Shown: positions 11,051 to 22,535, counted from the stretch's first letter. The stretch is DNA of 64,000 nt from Linyphia triangularis (GCA_963978545.1 OZ021721.1:107034366-107098365); one strand, 5' to 3'. Numbers and translations are program-made. Notes: a model not told the origin generated them from the letters alone.

Positions 11051-13036
11051 GAACGATTCGCATTCACGCTAATGTATTTTCAATTTAATTTTGGAATGTA
11101 AATGCGTGTCTCATTCAATATTAAAATGGGTGTTCAAGGTGCTTTCAAGGTGAATTTGACTTGAGGAACAGTATTGTATACCCATCTGCTGGGCATAAAA
11201 CAAGAAGAAATTAAATCATTAAAATTATGCGCAACATTATAATTTCAAATATTTCCAACACAAAATGTGATGATAATTGAGATTTTAATATACATACAAT
11301 TTAATATATTCATAAAAATTGCCAGTTTTCCCCTATATCATTTAATACTCTTACCCAGTGGCGGATTTAACCGGGTGACAAATTGACAATGTTACCTGTT
11401 CTCTACCAGGACGCCATTATTGAACATTAGCCCCAGGATTATTGTTTAAAAAAAGGGAGAGGAGAACAGTCCATATAAATCGAAACACACATTAGATTTG
11501 AAACTGTTATAGTGAAATATTTTAAGTAAGAGTTTCTCAAACTGTAGCCACTATCCAGTATGCGTTACTTCTAGGAAAAGTTTACAACTTGCATATATTT
11601 TTTGTTAAGATTTAAATTTAGTCAAAAGCAATTACAAACAGCAGAGGGAGGGGGGGGGGGCGGATTAAAATCTGAATATTAAATTATACAATTTTAACTA
11701 AGATACCTGTAACGTTAAATATATAAAAGGGATCGTTAATTTTTTTCTTAATTTTTATGTTTTGATGGATTTGTGTAACCAACGCGTTGTTTTAAATTAA
11801 AATGTGAAGTCACCCCTCTAAAGACATCAATGTATTACCTCAAATCTTCCCACAAGGAAAACCCAGTGTACCACTGATAATCCCCAAAACAAAGCTTATT
11901 TATCCACAAAACTTTAAATAAACAAACAAAATTGGACGACATAAATTTTAGTGCATTAACATTTTATTATAAAGGTATCCGAAAGAGGGTTACTTTTAAT
12001 CCTTGTCTAATTAGAGAGTTTTTATAAATTTAAAAATCTTGATTCAGTGTGCTTTACTGTGTATATTTGATTTTTCGAGTTTTCTAGAGATTTTTACTGA
12101 GTGGCTACTTTTAAACGAGTAAAATTAAAAACTCTTCCTCAGTGATTTAATAAACCTACTCCATAGACACTACAATTAAATATTTTACTAAAAACATATT
12201 TTTGAAGAAGATATAAGTTTTTTCTCTCTTCTGAAAACTCAAGACCCATTTTTATATTTAGTGATTCACTGATACAGTGAAGCCTCATCATCGTTTTAAG
12301 AGAATATGACATAGAAACATCATTTACAGAGAAAATGATTAGTTATAGTCTAAGTTGATGATTGCGAGATTTTCTGGCGTAAGAGCTGCACAATAGCTGT
12401 ACTGTACTAAAAATGCGTTAGCGAGGTATCTAGAATGCTGCGAGTCCAAGTATCAATGGGGAATGCCTTTTAGGATATATTTCAGGTGGAAATGTCTAGA
12501 ACGGGAGGACCCCCTTAAAATCCACCAGGCAACTAAGAAATTGACATGAGACCATCTTTCATAATTGAAGTCATGTCTATTCGCTTCGAAAACAGATACT
12601 GCAGTGAGAACTCTTAATTTTGATTTTATAGTCTAAGGGCAAGAGGCAAAAAATGTACATAATTTTATTGAAATTTTTTTCCATGCAATAATATTCACTT
12701 AACATCGCTGACAATGAGAGGGATTGTCTAGTGATGGGAGAGCGAGTTCAACAAAAAAACATTCATCACTTTTTTCATACTTCGGCTAATTATATGAGGA
12801 TGTTTTTGTCTGGCAAACTCTGTTCATTCTTTTCCGAGGAGAACTCGAGCTGATGGGTTTTCGCAAGTTGTCAATCATTTTAGAGAACTGTTGCCAATTT
12901 GGCTGCTTTAGTACCCAATATTTCAATGGCTAGTGCAAAACCCCCCTAACTACAAAAAAGTTTATAAACAAAAAAAAAAGTCTTAAAAACATATAAAATA
13001 TAATGATTCCCTCCAAGGGGCCGCCTTTGGTTTCTT
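11051..13036. other. AT-rich intergenic stretch, no gene seen
   Basis: Short open frames only. A CAGTGGCGGATTTAACC phrase at about 11356 looks like a hAT terminus but no partner end was found. A G run lies near 11650. Confidence 0.45.
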
Positions 13037-13281
13037 TGTGGGTACTTGTATACAATGAACTAAATTGGGATTATTGGGGTGAACCCTCATAGGCAATCAA
13101 TACTTAGCAGGGTAAAATTATTTGGAAATCTAATTTGAAATGTTTAAGCTACTTTGTACCTATTGCACTGAATTGATATTAATTCTATAAAAAAATTAGC
13201 CTTCCAAGTACTGATTGCTTATGGGGGTATGCCCCCCCCCCCCCCCAATAATCCCAATTCAGTTCATTGTGTACAAGTACC
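13037..13281. repeat. Fold-back repeat with ~60-bp arms
   Basis: The left arm (GTACTTGTATACAATGAACT..., 13042-13110) is mirrored by the right arm ending GTACAAGTAC (about 13207-13280). A 16-nt C run sits in the right arm where the left arm has GGGGTGAACCC. Small non-autonomous palindromic element; no target duplication established. Confidence 0.65.
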
Positions 13282-13548
13282 TCAAATAAGTTAAACACCG
13301 CCGCTTGGCGGCAACTATTTGATTTCATAAATTGTTCTGGCTAACCATTTTGCTTGGTGTTTATTTTTTAAAAGTTTTTTTACAACGCATATTATAAATA
13401 TCACATGTGTTTAAATAGTGTTCCATGTTTTTGTAACAAAAGTTTGTATTTATTGGCCTACATCATTTTGTTTACTACAGCATAGTATAAATATGAAATG
13501 TATTTATATATATCATGTTTGTGTAACGAAGGTGTATATTTATTAGGT

Positions 13549-13600
13549 TGGTTGGTTGGTTTTATTTCTGGCGAAAGGGCTTCACGTGGGCCATACTGCA
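13549..13600 (-). mobile_element. SINE 3' fragment with (GGTT)n end
   Basis: Begins GGTTGGTTGGTTTT followed by TTCTGGCG, the mirror of SINE tails ending CCAACCAACC. Only the tail end is present. Confidence 0.45.
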
Positions 13601-13958
13601 TCGGTGTATTTATTAGGATAAACCATTTAAATTAGTTATACTTAAGCACAATATACATATCAAATGTATTTAAATAACATTTCATACGTTTTTGTCAATA
13701 ATAATAAGTTCATATTGTTTTATTAAGTAAATAAATAAAAAAAAGTATTCAACTTAGATGTATGAGATAGAATGGAAGTGATAATTTACATACATAATCT
13801 AAAACTGGCCAAGTGCAAATGTTCCCACATCGAATGTTCAGTACGCGTACTTTGGAAATCTGGCAGTTAATTCAGAAACTATTACTTTTTATCGTTGAAC
13901 GGTCAATCCGTGATTATTTTTGAATGATAGTCCAGAATTATAACCATCACACCACGAG

Positions 13959-14629
13959 GTTAATCAGTAATTTGTTATTGAATATGTGATGGTAGACAGT
14001 AGGTTTTCAAGAAGCACTGACTCGAGAGATATTTGCGCTCAGGCACTATTTTGGAGATACAGGCCAATACAGTTAAAATAATAATTGATATAGAGATGTT
14101 TTAATATGTATTCTATTAGCTGCACGACTTTTGTAAAAATCTATTCAACCTGACAGAGAATTTAAATTAACCGAATTCGAAAGCTTTATTCTTCAAAAAT
14201 TGAAATTAAAAATTAATTGAGATAGCAAACGAAAATTCGCACCTCAATCTCGACTCGACATATATCAATTTCGAGTCAGACATGAAGATAAGCTGTGATT
14301 GGACAAATTGAATTTATCGTTATTGCAGTTTTTAATTCATAAGAAACAAGGACGTTCCTTTTCGGAACTTGCAATAGCCATGGCTGTTATTCGAAGATTA
14401 AATATTCTTCTTTTATTAATGAAATATTAACCTATTAAAGACGACTTTGAAATGGATAAACAATCATTGCTTTTAATTTTTACATTGTTTATTTAGATCA
14501 TTTAAGATATATTTTGAATTTTAAAAAACATTAAGTGATACCACAATCGCAAATTATAAGCAGAAAAAAAAACCTAAAATTTCGATTGGCAAGTTTTCTT
14601 GCCAACCTTCGTTAATGGGTTAAAGTAGA
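13959..14629. repeat. Segmental duplication, copy 1
   Basis: Shares three long blocks with 14839-15525: a block beginning AATCAGTAATTTGTTATTGA, a block around TTATCGTTATTGCAGTTTTT, and a block that ends in the small hairpin GGCAAGTTTTCTTGCC. In this copy the second block lies between the other two; in the other copy it lies last. Divergence is several percent. Confidence 0.8.
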
Positions 14630-14633
14630 TTAA

Positions 14634-14837
14634 CCCTTTGCACTCCAGTGGCGCCTCTCAGGCGCCACACGATTGGATGCTAAACCACGAGAGGACCATT
14701 AGGTGTGATGCGGAAATTCGATGCAAGGCCAATGACTGTGTTTAGTTTCTATGAAGCAAATCCATAAACACCAGCCGAACCTAAAATGTCTCGAGTTGCT
14801 AATTCCTCCGCGCGAAAAAGGCCTGAAGTGCAAAGGG
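14634..14837. mobile_element. piggyBac-type MITE, copy 1
   Basis: A 204-bp element with inverted ends CCCTTTGCACT...AGTGCAAAGGG, flanked by TTAA on both sides (14630-14633 and 14838-14841). TTAA target choice and CCC/GGG ends are hallmarks of piggyBac elements. Near the left end is a perfect hairpin, GTGGCGCCT-CTC-AGGCGCCAC. No coding capacity. It separates the two segmental-duplication copies. Confidence 0.85.
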
Positions 14838-14838
14838 T

Positions 14839-15525
14839 TAATCAGTAATTTGTTATTGAATATGTGACGGCAGACAGTAGGTTTTCAAGAAGCACCGACT
14901 CGAAAGATATTTGCGCTCAGGCCACTATTTTGTCTTGATACTAATAAATATCTTGAAGAATATTAAATATTCTTCTTTGATTAATGAGATATTAACCTAT
15001 TAAAGACGACTTTGAAATGGATAAGCAATCATTGCTCTCAACTTTTATCTTGTTTAATTAGACTATTTAAGATATATTTTGAATTTTAGAAAAAATTAAG
15101 TGGTACTACAATCACAATTTATTAACAGAGAAAAAAAACTAAAATTTCAATTGGCAAGTTTTCTTGCCAACCGTTGTTAATGGGTTAAAGTAGATTAAAA
15201 ATGGTTAAAGATATCAAGATAAAATAAATCAGATTCTGTTCAAGTATGTTTATTATTAAAAGTGCGAATTTTACATAAATCCATACATTAACAGATATTC
15301 AAATTAAATGGATTCGAAGCATACTGCAAAAATGAAAATTAAAAATCAATAGAAATAAAAAAAAATAAAGATTCGTACCTTTAAATCATATTAAGTCAGG
15401 CGTGAAGATAAGTTGTGATCACACAAATTGAATTTATCGTTATTGCAGTTTTTAATACACAAGAAACAAGGACGTTCCTTTTCGTAGTTTGTAATTGCCA
15501 TGATTGTTATCCGAAGGTTGAACAT
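14839..15525. repeat. Segmental duplication, copy 2 (block order changed)
   Basis: Homologous to 13959-14629. The AATCAGTAATTTG block (14839-14935) is followed directly by the block ending in the GGCAAGTTTTCTTGCC hairpin (about 14961-15205). The TTATCGTTATTGCAG block comes last (about 15285-15525). Confidence 0.8.
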
Positions 15526-16009
15526 TCTCCGAACAGATCAAATATTAAAAAGAATTCAAGCAGAGAGACATTCATTTTCATCAACTCCGATAACGCTGGG
15601 GTTATCCTAAGTTAAGGCTGATTTTTTCATCATATCGTGTTCCGCGATTAGAGAAATGCGATACTATGAGTACCTTTCTTTTTATTATCTGATCATACGA
15701 TGTACGAGTACGAGGTAACGATGGCAATGTGCACTATTTTTTGATTTTTAGAGATTATGTTTTTGATTATGAATGTTAAAATAGAAAAGTGATAATTTGA
15801 ATGTAATAATTTAGTTCTCTTTTGAATTTTGTACGGATTCTTACACATACACAATACTTACAAATACACATTTCTTCAAATTCGATTAAGGTAGTCTGGT
15901 AACTTGTTTTTTTTTTCGTCTTTATCGGGAATTTTTTTTTATAGGAAAATAAAATTCAATGGTTTTGTTTTTTTAGTATGTTATTATTGACATCTAATGG
16001 ATACAAAAA
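15526..16009. other. AT-rich intergenic stretch
   Basis: No recognisable feature. Confidence 0.4.
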
Positions 16010-16171
16010 AATTACTATTATTATTATTGTTATTAATTGTTGTTATTAATTATTATTAATAATAATTATTAATTATTATTTATTATCATTTATTATTATT
16101 TATTATCATTTATTATTAATTATTATTATTAATTATTAATTATTATTATTAATTATTATTATTAATTATTA

Positions 16172-16202
<31 letters not shown>

Positions 16203-16225
16203 ATTTATTATTAATTATTATTATT
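16010..16225. repeat. Microsatellite (TTA/ATT)n, imperfect
   Basis: About 215 bp made almost wholly of TTA, TTATTAA and TTATC units. Confidence 0.95.
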
Positions 16226-16589
16226 GATCAAAATAGACGCCTAAAAGAAAAGGTACATGGCTGGCCCCGGGGATTTCAACTCTTAAGGTGGCCCGGGGCC
16301 CAAATAAATTTAATTATTTGTTTTTTTAATTAATAATTTTTTTAATATTTGTTGGATCAACACAGTTTTTTTATGTAACTATAGAACAGTGTAGTGGTCT
16401 ATAAAATCCATTTTTTTTTATTAAAATTTTATAATTACTATAAAACAACGCATTAAATATTTTCATATAACTTTAAAAAAAATATATTAATACACTGAAA
16501 AATTACATGTATGTGTTCACAAATATACAAGAAAATTTACCAAATACATTATTTTATTGTGTTTGGTAAATTTGGTTTTTTGTTTTGAT
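16226..16589. other. AT-rich intergenic stretch
   Basis: Contains a short G/C-rich patch (GGCCCCGGGG and GGCCCGGGGCCC near 16263-16302) that stands out from the AT-rich surroundings. No gene seen. Confidence 0.4.
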
Positions 16590-16765
16590 TTGTATGATCA
16601 GCGACCTATATTTGTGCACAATAACGGCTAACCAGGCCAGGACCTACAGCTTAACGTGGATTCCAAACCTCAACGAACATCCATGCATAATTTCAGGAAT
16701 AGAACCCGGCACCTTTGGCATGCGAGGCCAAAGTGCTAACCCCACAGCCGTCAGGTTGACGGGAA
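16590..16765 (-). mobile_element. SINE-B copy 1
   Basis: On the minus strand: tRNA-like head with an A box in GGCTGTGGGGTTAGCACTT and a B-box-like GGGTTCTATTCC, then the body phrase AAGCTGTAGGTCCTGGCCTG. Homologous to the better-preserved copy at 46336-46502. It lacks a clear (CCAA)n end and target duplication. Confidence 0.7.
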
Positions 16766-17068
16766 AAGCTTTGGAAGTTATCCATGAACTTTTGAACTTC
16801 TAATGTTTTTGTCTGTGATATCGTTGAAATTTGTTAGTCCTCCCAACTTTGGCACTCGATTTCTGCCACTTGAACCGCTTGTCAAATATTTTATTGTCAA
16901 CTTAATATATCCATTCGAATACGAGCCAATATTTCCCCATCAAATTAAACATATTAAGGACTCTTATTATGACCACACAAGAGATGAACTAAACATTTAG
17001 AACTGTTATTATAATCTTACATAAAATAAATATATTAAAAGGACTGCTATTATGACCTCATTTAATAT

Positions 17069-17533
17069 TGTTGCACAAATTGTCTGTATATATTGTAAAT
17101 AGTGACGTATTATTTCAAAATTCTATTGTAATTTATTTTTATCCAATTTTATTTAGTAATTAATAGCGATTATACAAGTTAGAAAAAGGTGGCAACACCT
17201 GAAGTAATCGAGACGTTTCGAGAAATTTCTTTCCGATGAATTGGCTGGAAATTTCGAGAATGTCTCACGCGCTTGTTTATAAAAAGACTGGAGAACGGGA
17301 AAGTTTTCAGATTGACTTCGGAGTTCGTTGAAAGCTGATCGCTTTATTTACCTATTGGAGTGAGCTTGTATAATCGCTGAATTCGAAGTTATTTTTGTTG
17401 AAGCTTGTGTTGAAGCTTGAGAGTAATTAAACTGTTGACTGTGAATAAATTTTGTGAGTTTTCTGAAGAGAGAATAAATATTTTATACCGTGAAAACTGT
17501 GCCATCATTGCCTCAGTGGAAAAATTCGTAACA
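17069..17533 (+). repeat. 5' LTR of element 1
   Basis: 465 bp, TGTTGCACAA...TTCGTAACA. It holds a TATA box, TATAAAAA at 17278-17285, and two AATAAA signals at 17444 and 17473, consistent with U3-R-U5 order. By eye it is identical to the 3' LTR. Confidence 0.95.
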
Positions 17534-17534
17534 G

Positions 17535-17551
17535 TGGTGTCAGAAGTGGGG
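17535..17551 (+). other. Primer-binding site of element 1 (tRNA-Leu-like)
   Basis: TGGTGTCAGAAGTGGGG begins one base after the LTR. Its complement ends ...CTTCTGACACCA, which fits the 3' end of an arthropod leucine tRNA. tRNA identity is from memory of tRNA 3' ends and not checked. Confidence 0.7.
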
Positions 17552-17565
17552 TCAAGTCATCTTGA

Positions 17566-18873
17566 ATGCCGACTACTAGAGGAATGATGGAAGACCAAAT
17601 GAAACAGTTGATGGAAATGCTTGCTGGAATGAAAGCCTGCCAAGAAACCGCCTCAGCCGAAATGAAAGAAATGAAAGCCGAAATAAAAGCCGGACAAGAA
17701 ACGACAAATGCCGAACTCGCCGCTACAATCGCAGCTGGTCAAATCCGTCAAGAGACGACAAATGCCGAACTCGCCGCCGCAATCGCCGCCTGCCAAGAAT
17801 CCACATCAGCTGCTATAATTGGGATTAAAGAAGAAATGCAATCCGAACTAGCTACAATGGTGGAATCTACGATAATAGAGACTACTACAAGTGTTCTACA
17901 ATCGGTAAAAGAAGAGGTTCTGAGTGAAGTAAGAAAATAAATCAGTGAGAGTTTTGAGGCGGTTAATGGGAAAGTTGACTGCTTGGGAGAAAAGGTTTCC
18001 ACCATGAAAGAAGAGCAGGAAAAGTTTAATGACGCTGTTGAAGAAAGGCTACGGAAAATTGAAACGGGAGAAGCTATGACCGTTACAACGCCTAAATGGG
18101 ATAATGTTTCCACTCCTTTTATTGCGCCACGTTCCAACATCAAAGTGGCCACTTTTGATGGGAGGTCGTCTTGGCGCGTTTATCAAACGCAGTTTGAAAT
18201 GATTGCTTTTGCGAATGGTTGGGACGATACTTCGAAAGCATTCCATCTCGCGGCATCTCTTCGAGGTGAAGCTGCTGACATTTTACAAACACTACCTGAA
18301 GAGAAGCGGGGAGAATTCGTGGCGCTGGCGAGTGCGTTGGAGCTAAGGTTTGGTGAGCAGCATCTTAAGGATTACAACAGACTGCAACTGAAAGTGAGAC
18401 AGCAGAAGGCCAATGAAACTCTTCAAGAATTGGCGTCGGATATAGAAAGACTGTCGCTCCTCGCATTCCCAGACTGTCCCTCGGACGTACGGGATAACCT
18501 GTCTCTTCAGTATTTCGTGGATGCCATCAAAGATCCCGACATACAGCAAGCTACCAGGATGTCCGACAGCAAAGATCTGAAATCCACCCTCGTCTATGCC
18601 ATGAGAGTAGAGGCGGCACAACAAGCTTCTAGAAAAGATCGGCGTTTCGTACGTAGAGCATTGGCAGACGATTCCTCTGAACTTTTTACGAAGAAGTTTC
18701 AAGAACTGGAAAACAAGATGGAGCGAATTATGAGAAATATTCCTGGCTCGAAGGATCGAAAAACTAGAGTGGTTTGTTGGCTCTGCAACCGGGAAGGACA
18801 TTTCATACGTGATTGCCCTGAATTGGACAGGAGAGGGGACAGACCCTCGTCCGAGCCTCAGCAGTTAAACTAA
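17566..18873 (+). CDS. Gag of element 1, interrupted by one in-frame stop
   Basis: Structural protein of the retrotransposon particle, about 435 codons if read through. The N-terminal part (codons 1-124) is a predicted coiled coil with repeated QETTNAELAA-type units. A TAA at 17938-17940 (codon 125) interrupts it, and the same frame continues uninterrupted to 18873. The capsid-like region follows (for example SSWRVYQTQFEMIAFANGW). A zinc knuckle CWLCNREGHFIRDC (CX2CX4HX4C, codons 404-417) lies near the C terminus. The start ATG is only 32 nt past the LTR. The last sense codons form a -1 slippery site. Translation could restart at an internal ATG (18004), which would drop the coiled coil. Confidence 0.9.
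18864..18870 (+). promoter_or_regulatory. Programmed -1 ribosomal frameshift site, element 1
   Basis: G TTA AAC in gag phase, followed at once by the gag stop TAA (18871-18873). This is a canonical X XXY YYZ-like heptamer; GUUAAAC is known as a functional slippery site in arteriviruses. The -1 frame is open from 18822 and leads without a stop into pol. A GC-rich patch (18876-18906) follows and might form a stimulating structure, but I could define only a weak CGGC/GCCG pairing. Confidence 0.75.
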
Positions 18874-21800
18874 AGAGCGGCTATCTCGCGAGGCGGAGGT
18901 CGCCGTGTAGAGCAGGTGGTGCCCCACTCAGCCTCTATCACATCTCATCCCTTCAAGGAGGAAACCATGGTTTATTCGTGGAGGGCAAGATCAATGGAAC
19001 TCCCTGTCGTCTAATAGTTGACTCAGGGGCAAATGTAACTATCTTACGGACGGATGTAGCCCGGCGCCTGGACAGCCAACCTCTTTACACGGCGCCTTCA
19101 GTTTCACTACAGACTGTGACTGGTGACAAAATTTCTGTGCATGGGAAATTAAATGTCAACATATCTTTTGGATTTCACACCTACACTCACACCGTTTACG
19201 TCGCTGAAATTATTGACCCATGTATTCTTGGATTGGACTTTTTAAAGAGAAATGGAATTACTTTGAATTTCGAGAAAGGCGAGCTTCAAACGGGGAAAGA
19301 AGAAGTTCCATTGTTCGGTTTGGACTCGGAAGAGCCGTGTGCAGATCGAATAGTAGCTCTTGAAGACATCACCATCCCCTCCATGACAGATTTGGTTGTA
19401 AAAGGTTCAACAGAGCTCCCGAAGGCCTTCCGATTTGGAGTAACGGACTTCCCATCATCGAATAGCGTCCCGAAAGGAGTGCTTGTAGGAGCGACGCTTG
19501 TGGATCTCTCTCAAGAGGTGGTGCATGTGAGGATGGCAAACATCGGTGATTCTAAGAGAGTTATCAAGAAAGGAGAAGAAATTGCCACCTGCACACCTGT
19601 TACAAGCATCGAACGAGGATCGAAGGAGCTTCCGACCGCACCACCCTCGGATTTAGTGGACCAGCTTCTCGAAGACTCTCGGTTGGAAAGAAGGCAAGAG
19701 AAGATTGTCGGAAACCTTATAAAAGAATTTCAAGACATTTTCTCCATGTCATCGAAAGATGTAGGAAGAACAGAGCTTACTCAACATCGAATCGATACTG
19801 GGACCCATTTACCTATTAAACAACATCCTCGAAGACTTCCTTTCGCAAAACAAGAGGAGGTCGGGAAACTGTTACAGGAAATGGAAGATAATGGAGTTAT
19901 CGAACCCTCCTCAAGTCCATGGGCCTCTCCAATCGTACTCGTTCGAAAGAAGGATGGTTCCACCAGGTTTTGTGTGGATTACCGGAAGCTGAACGAAATT
20001 ACGAAAAAGGACAGCTACCCTCTGCCGAGAATCGATGACACTTTGGACACTCTATCGGGGAACCAGTGGTTTTCGACTTTGGATTTGAAGAGTGGATACT
20101 GGCAAGTGGAGATACATCCCGACGATCGTGAGAAGACTGCCTTCACTACCGGCCAAGGATTATGGCAGTTTCAAGTTATGCCGTTTGGCTTGTGTAATGC
20201 ACCGGCTACGTTCGAGCGACTAATGGAGACTGTGCTTAGAGGACTTTCCTACGAGACCTGTCTGGTATATTTGGACGATATCATTATCACCGGGCGGAGT
20301 TTTGATCAACACTTGCAAAATGTGAAGAACGTGTTCTTGAAGCTTAGGGAAGCCCACTTGAAGCTTAGCCCATCAAAATGTAAGCTCTTTAGGCGGAAAG
20401 TCAGTTATCTCGGACACATCATCTCATCCGATGGAGTAAGCACAGATCCAGCCAAGATCCATGCTGTGCAAATTTGGTCTCGACCGCAGGACGTTCATCA
20501 ATTGCGAAGCTTCCTAGGCCTGTGCACGTATTACCGTAAATTCGTGAAAGGTTTCTCCAAGATCGCCAGACCCTTGCATCGACTAACAGAGAGCAAGCAG
20601 AAGTTCCTATGGACTGCCGACTGTGACGACTCCTTCAATCAACTGAAGAACGCTTTAACATCCGCGCCTGTTTTGGCTTTTCCCGATGTTAACAAGGACT
20701 TCATTTTGGAAACAGATGCCAGCAATGAGGGAGTGGGCGCCGTTCTTTCCCAGGAAATTGGAGGACAGGAGAAAGTCATCGCGTATTTTAGTAAGAGCCT
20801 GTCAAGATCCGAGCGGAACTACTGCGTCACAAGAAAGGAGTTACTGGCAATAGTAAAAGCCGTTGAGCACTTTCATCATTACTTGTACGGCCGAAAATTC
20901 CTTTTAAGAACTGATCATGCGTCTCTGACTTGGTTGCTGAATTTCAAGAATACAGAGGGACAAATAGCAAGGTGGATTCAGCGCCTGCAGGAATACGACA
21001 TGGATATCCATCACAGAAAAGGAACGTTCCATGGGAATGCAGACGCTCTTTCTAGAAGACCATGTCCGGAGAACTGTCGATTTTGTTCCAATGCCGAGTC
21101 TAAATTTGGGGTTAACACATTGGCCGTTCGGAAAATAACTACCAAGTCAACTACTTCAGACGTGGACCCTTGGAGTGACCAGAATGTCCGGAAAAGTCAA
21201 GTCGAAGATCAGGACTTGAAACCTCTCATTGAATTCCTGGAAGCGGCTACCGGAAAACCCAGTTGGCAGGAAATTGCATGCTATAGCCCAACAATGAAGA
21301 GATATTGGGCTATGTGGGACTCTTTGCACTTGAAGAATGGAGTACTCTACCGTCGATGGGAGTCCGATGATGGCAAAAGCTTCCGGTGGCAATTAATCCT
21401 TCCAAGTTCTAGAGTTACGAACGTTCTAGAAGAACTTCACAGCAGTTCTACTGGAGGACATTTTGGTGTCTCGAAAACTCTTCAGAAAGTCAGGGAGAGA
21501 TTCTTCTGGGACAAAGCAAAATCCGACGTGGAGAAGTGGTGCAAGTCCTGTGATGCATGCAATTCGCGGAAGGGACCGAAGACCCGAACTCGTGGAAAGT
21601 TGCAACGTTACAACGTAGGAGCACCATTCGAAAGAATTGCTTTGGACGTCTTAGGCCCCCTACCTCACACAACTAATGGCAACAAATACATCCTAGTTGT
21701 CATGGACTACTTTAGCAAGTGGCCAGAAGCATACGCGATTCCGGACCAGGAAGCCACAACCGTAGCAGAAGTCCTCGTACGGAATTGGATCTCCCGATTT

Positions 21801-22475
21801 GGCGTACCCCTGCTGATACATTCCGATCAGGGGACGAACTTCAACTCTGCCGTCTTCACTGGGCTGTGTGACTTGCTCGACATGGAAAAGACTCGTACAA
21901 CTCCCCTGCACCCACAATCCGATGGAATGGTTGAACGATTTAATAGAACGATTCTGAATCATCTCTCCTTGTTTGTTTCCAAGAACCAGCAAGATTGGGA
22001 TCAGAAACTTCCATTGTTCCTTTTGGCCTACAGAAGTGCTACTCACGAGACCACCGGATACACACCATCTCAAATGATTTTCGGAAGAGACCTTAGACTA
22101 CCCTGCGACCTCCTCTTTGGACGACCACCGGACACCCCTTCCTCGCCTGTCCAGTATCTAGATGATCTCCAGGCACGTTTGGAAGCCGTACATCGGTTCG
22201 CCAGAGAAAGAATCAACATCATGACAGAGCGCATGAAGATCCGCTACGATGCCAAGGCCACGGAACGTTCATTCCAGGAAGGTGACAAGGTGTGGTTATG
22301 GAATCCTAAACGTCGGAAAGGACTCTCCCCTAAGCTCCAGACGAACTGGGAAGGGCCGTATGTGGTCCTTAAGAAGATCAACGACGTCGTGGTAAGGATT
22401 CAACGGACACCCTCCTGTAAACCTAGAGTTGTACATAACAATAGACTAGCCCCATATTATAGTAGAAGTGATTGA
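18870..22475 (+). CDS. Pol polyprotein of element 1 (protease, RT, RNase H, integrase)
   Basis: Catalyses processing, cDNA synthesis and integration. Residues are counted from codon 18978, where homology becomes clear; that codon is GTG, and no ATG start is evident, so expression by frameshift from gag is likely. Protease active site LIVDSGAN (D15). Reverse transcriptase with YLDD at 431-434. RNase H with ETDASNEG (D580). Integrase with zinc-binding H821, H828, C855/C858/C861, then a D890, D950, E986 triad (D,D35E). A GPY/F-type module WEGPYVV follows near the C terminus, with no chromodomain. The 1,165-residue frame has no stop, so Pol itself looks intact. A polypurine tract follows 45 nt after the stop. 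Confidence 0.96.
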   Translation, partial: LKSGYLARRRSPCRAGGAPLSLYHISSLQGGNHGLFVEGKINGTPCRLIVDSGANVTILRTDVARRLDSQPLYTAPSVSLQTVTGDKISVHGKLNVNISFGFHTYTHTVYVAEIIDPCILGLDFLKRNGITLNFEKGELQTGKEEVPLFGLDSEEPCADRIVALEDITIPSMTDLVVKGSTELPKAFRFGVTDFPSSNSVPKGVLVGATLVDLSQEVVHVRMANIGDSKRVIKKGEEIATCTPVTSIERGSKELPTAPPSDLVDQLLEDSRLERRQEKIVGNLIKEFQDIFSMSSKDVGRTELTQHRIDTGTHLPIKQHPRRLPFAKQEEVGKLLQEMEDNGVIEPSSSPWASPIVLVRKKDGSTRFCVDYRKLNEITKKDSYPLPRIDDTLDTLSGNQWFSTLDLKSGYWQVEIHPDDREKTAFTTGQGLWQFQVMPFGLCNAPATFERLMETVLRGLSYETCLVYLDDIIITGRSFDQHLQNVKNVFLKLREAHLKLSPSKCKLFRRKVSYLGHIISSDGVSTDPAKIHAVQIWSRPQDVHQLRSFLGLCTYYRKFVKGFSKIARPLHRLTESKQKFLWTADCDDSFNQLKNALTSAPVLAFPDVNKDFILETDASNEGVGAVLSQEIGGQEKVIAYFSKSLSRSERNYCVTRKELLAIVKAVEHFHHYLYGRKFLLRTDHASLTWLLNFKNTEGQIARWIQRLQEYDMDIHHRKGTFHGNADALSRRPCPENCRFCSNAESKFGVNTLAVRKITTKSTTSDVDPWSDQNVRKSQVEDQDLKPLIEFLEAATGKPSWQEIACYSPTMKRYWAMWDSLHLKNGVLYRRWESDDGKSFRWQLILPSSRVTNVLEELHSSSTGGHFGVSKTLQKVRERFFWDKAKSDVEKWCKSCDACNSRKGPKTRTRGKLQRYNVGAPFERIALDVLGPLPHTTNGNKYILVVMDYFSKWPEAYAIPDQEATTVAEVLVRNWISRFGVPLLIHSDQGTNFNSAVFTGLCDLLDMEKTRTTPLHPQSDGMVERFNRTILNHLSLFVSKNQQDWDQKLPLFLLAYRSATHETTGYTPSQMIFGRDLRLPCDLLFGRPPDTPSSPVQYLDDLQARLEAVHRFARERINIMTERMKIRYDAKATERSFQEGDKVWLWNPKRRKGLSPKLQTNWEGPYVVLKKINDVVVRIQRTPSCKPRVVHNNRLAPYYSRSD

Positions 22476-22520
22476 ATTGCCTTTCCTCTTAAGGACTTCA
22501 CTGCCCGGGACGTGCAGTCT

Positions 22521-22535
22521 TTAAGAAGGGGGAAA
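22521..22535 (+). other. Polypurine tract of element 1
   Basis: TTAAGAAGGGGGAAA-type purine run directly before the 3' LTR; primes plus-strand DNA synthesis. Confidence 0.85.

Noticed and set aside
11356..11380. hAT terminus CAGTGGCGGATTTAACC
   Set aside because: No matching opposite end or 8-bp duplication found within the window.
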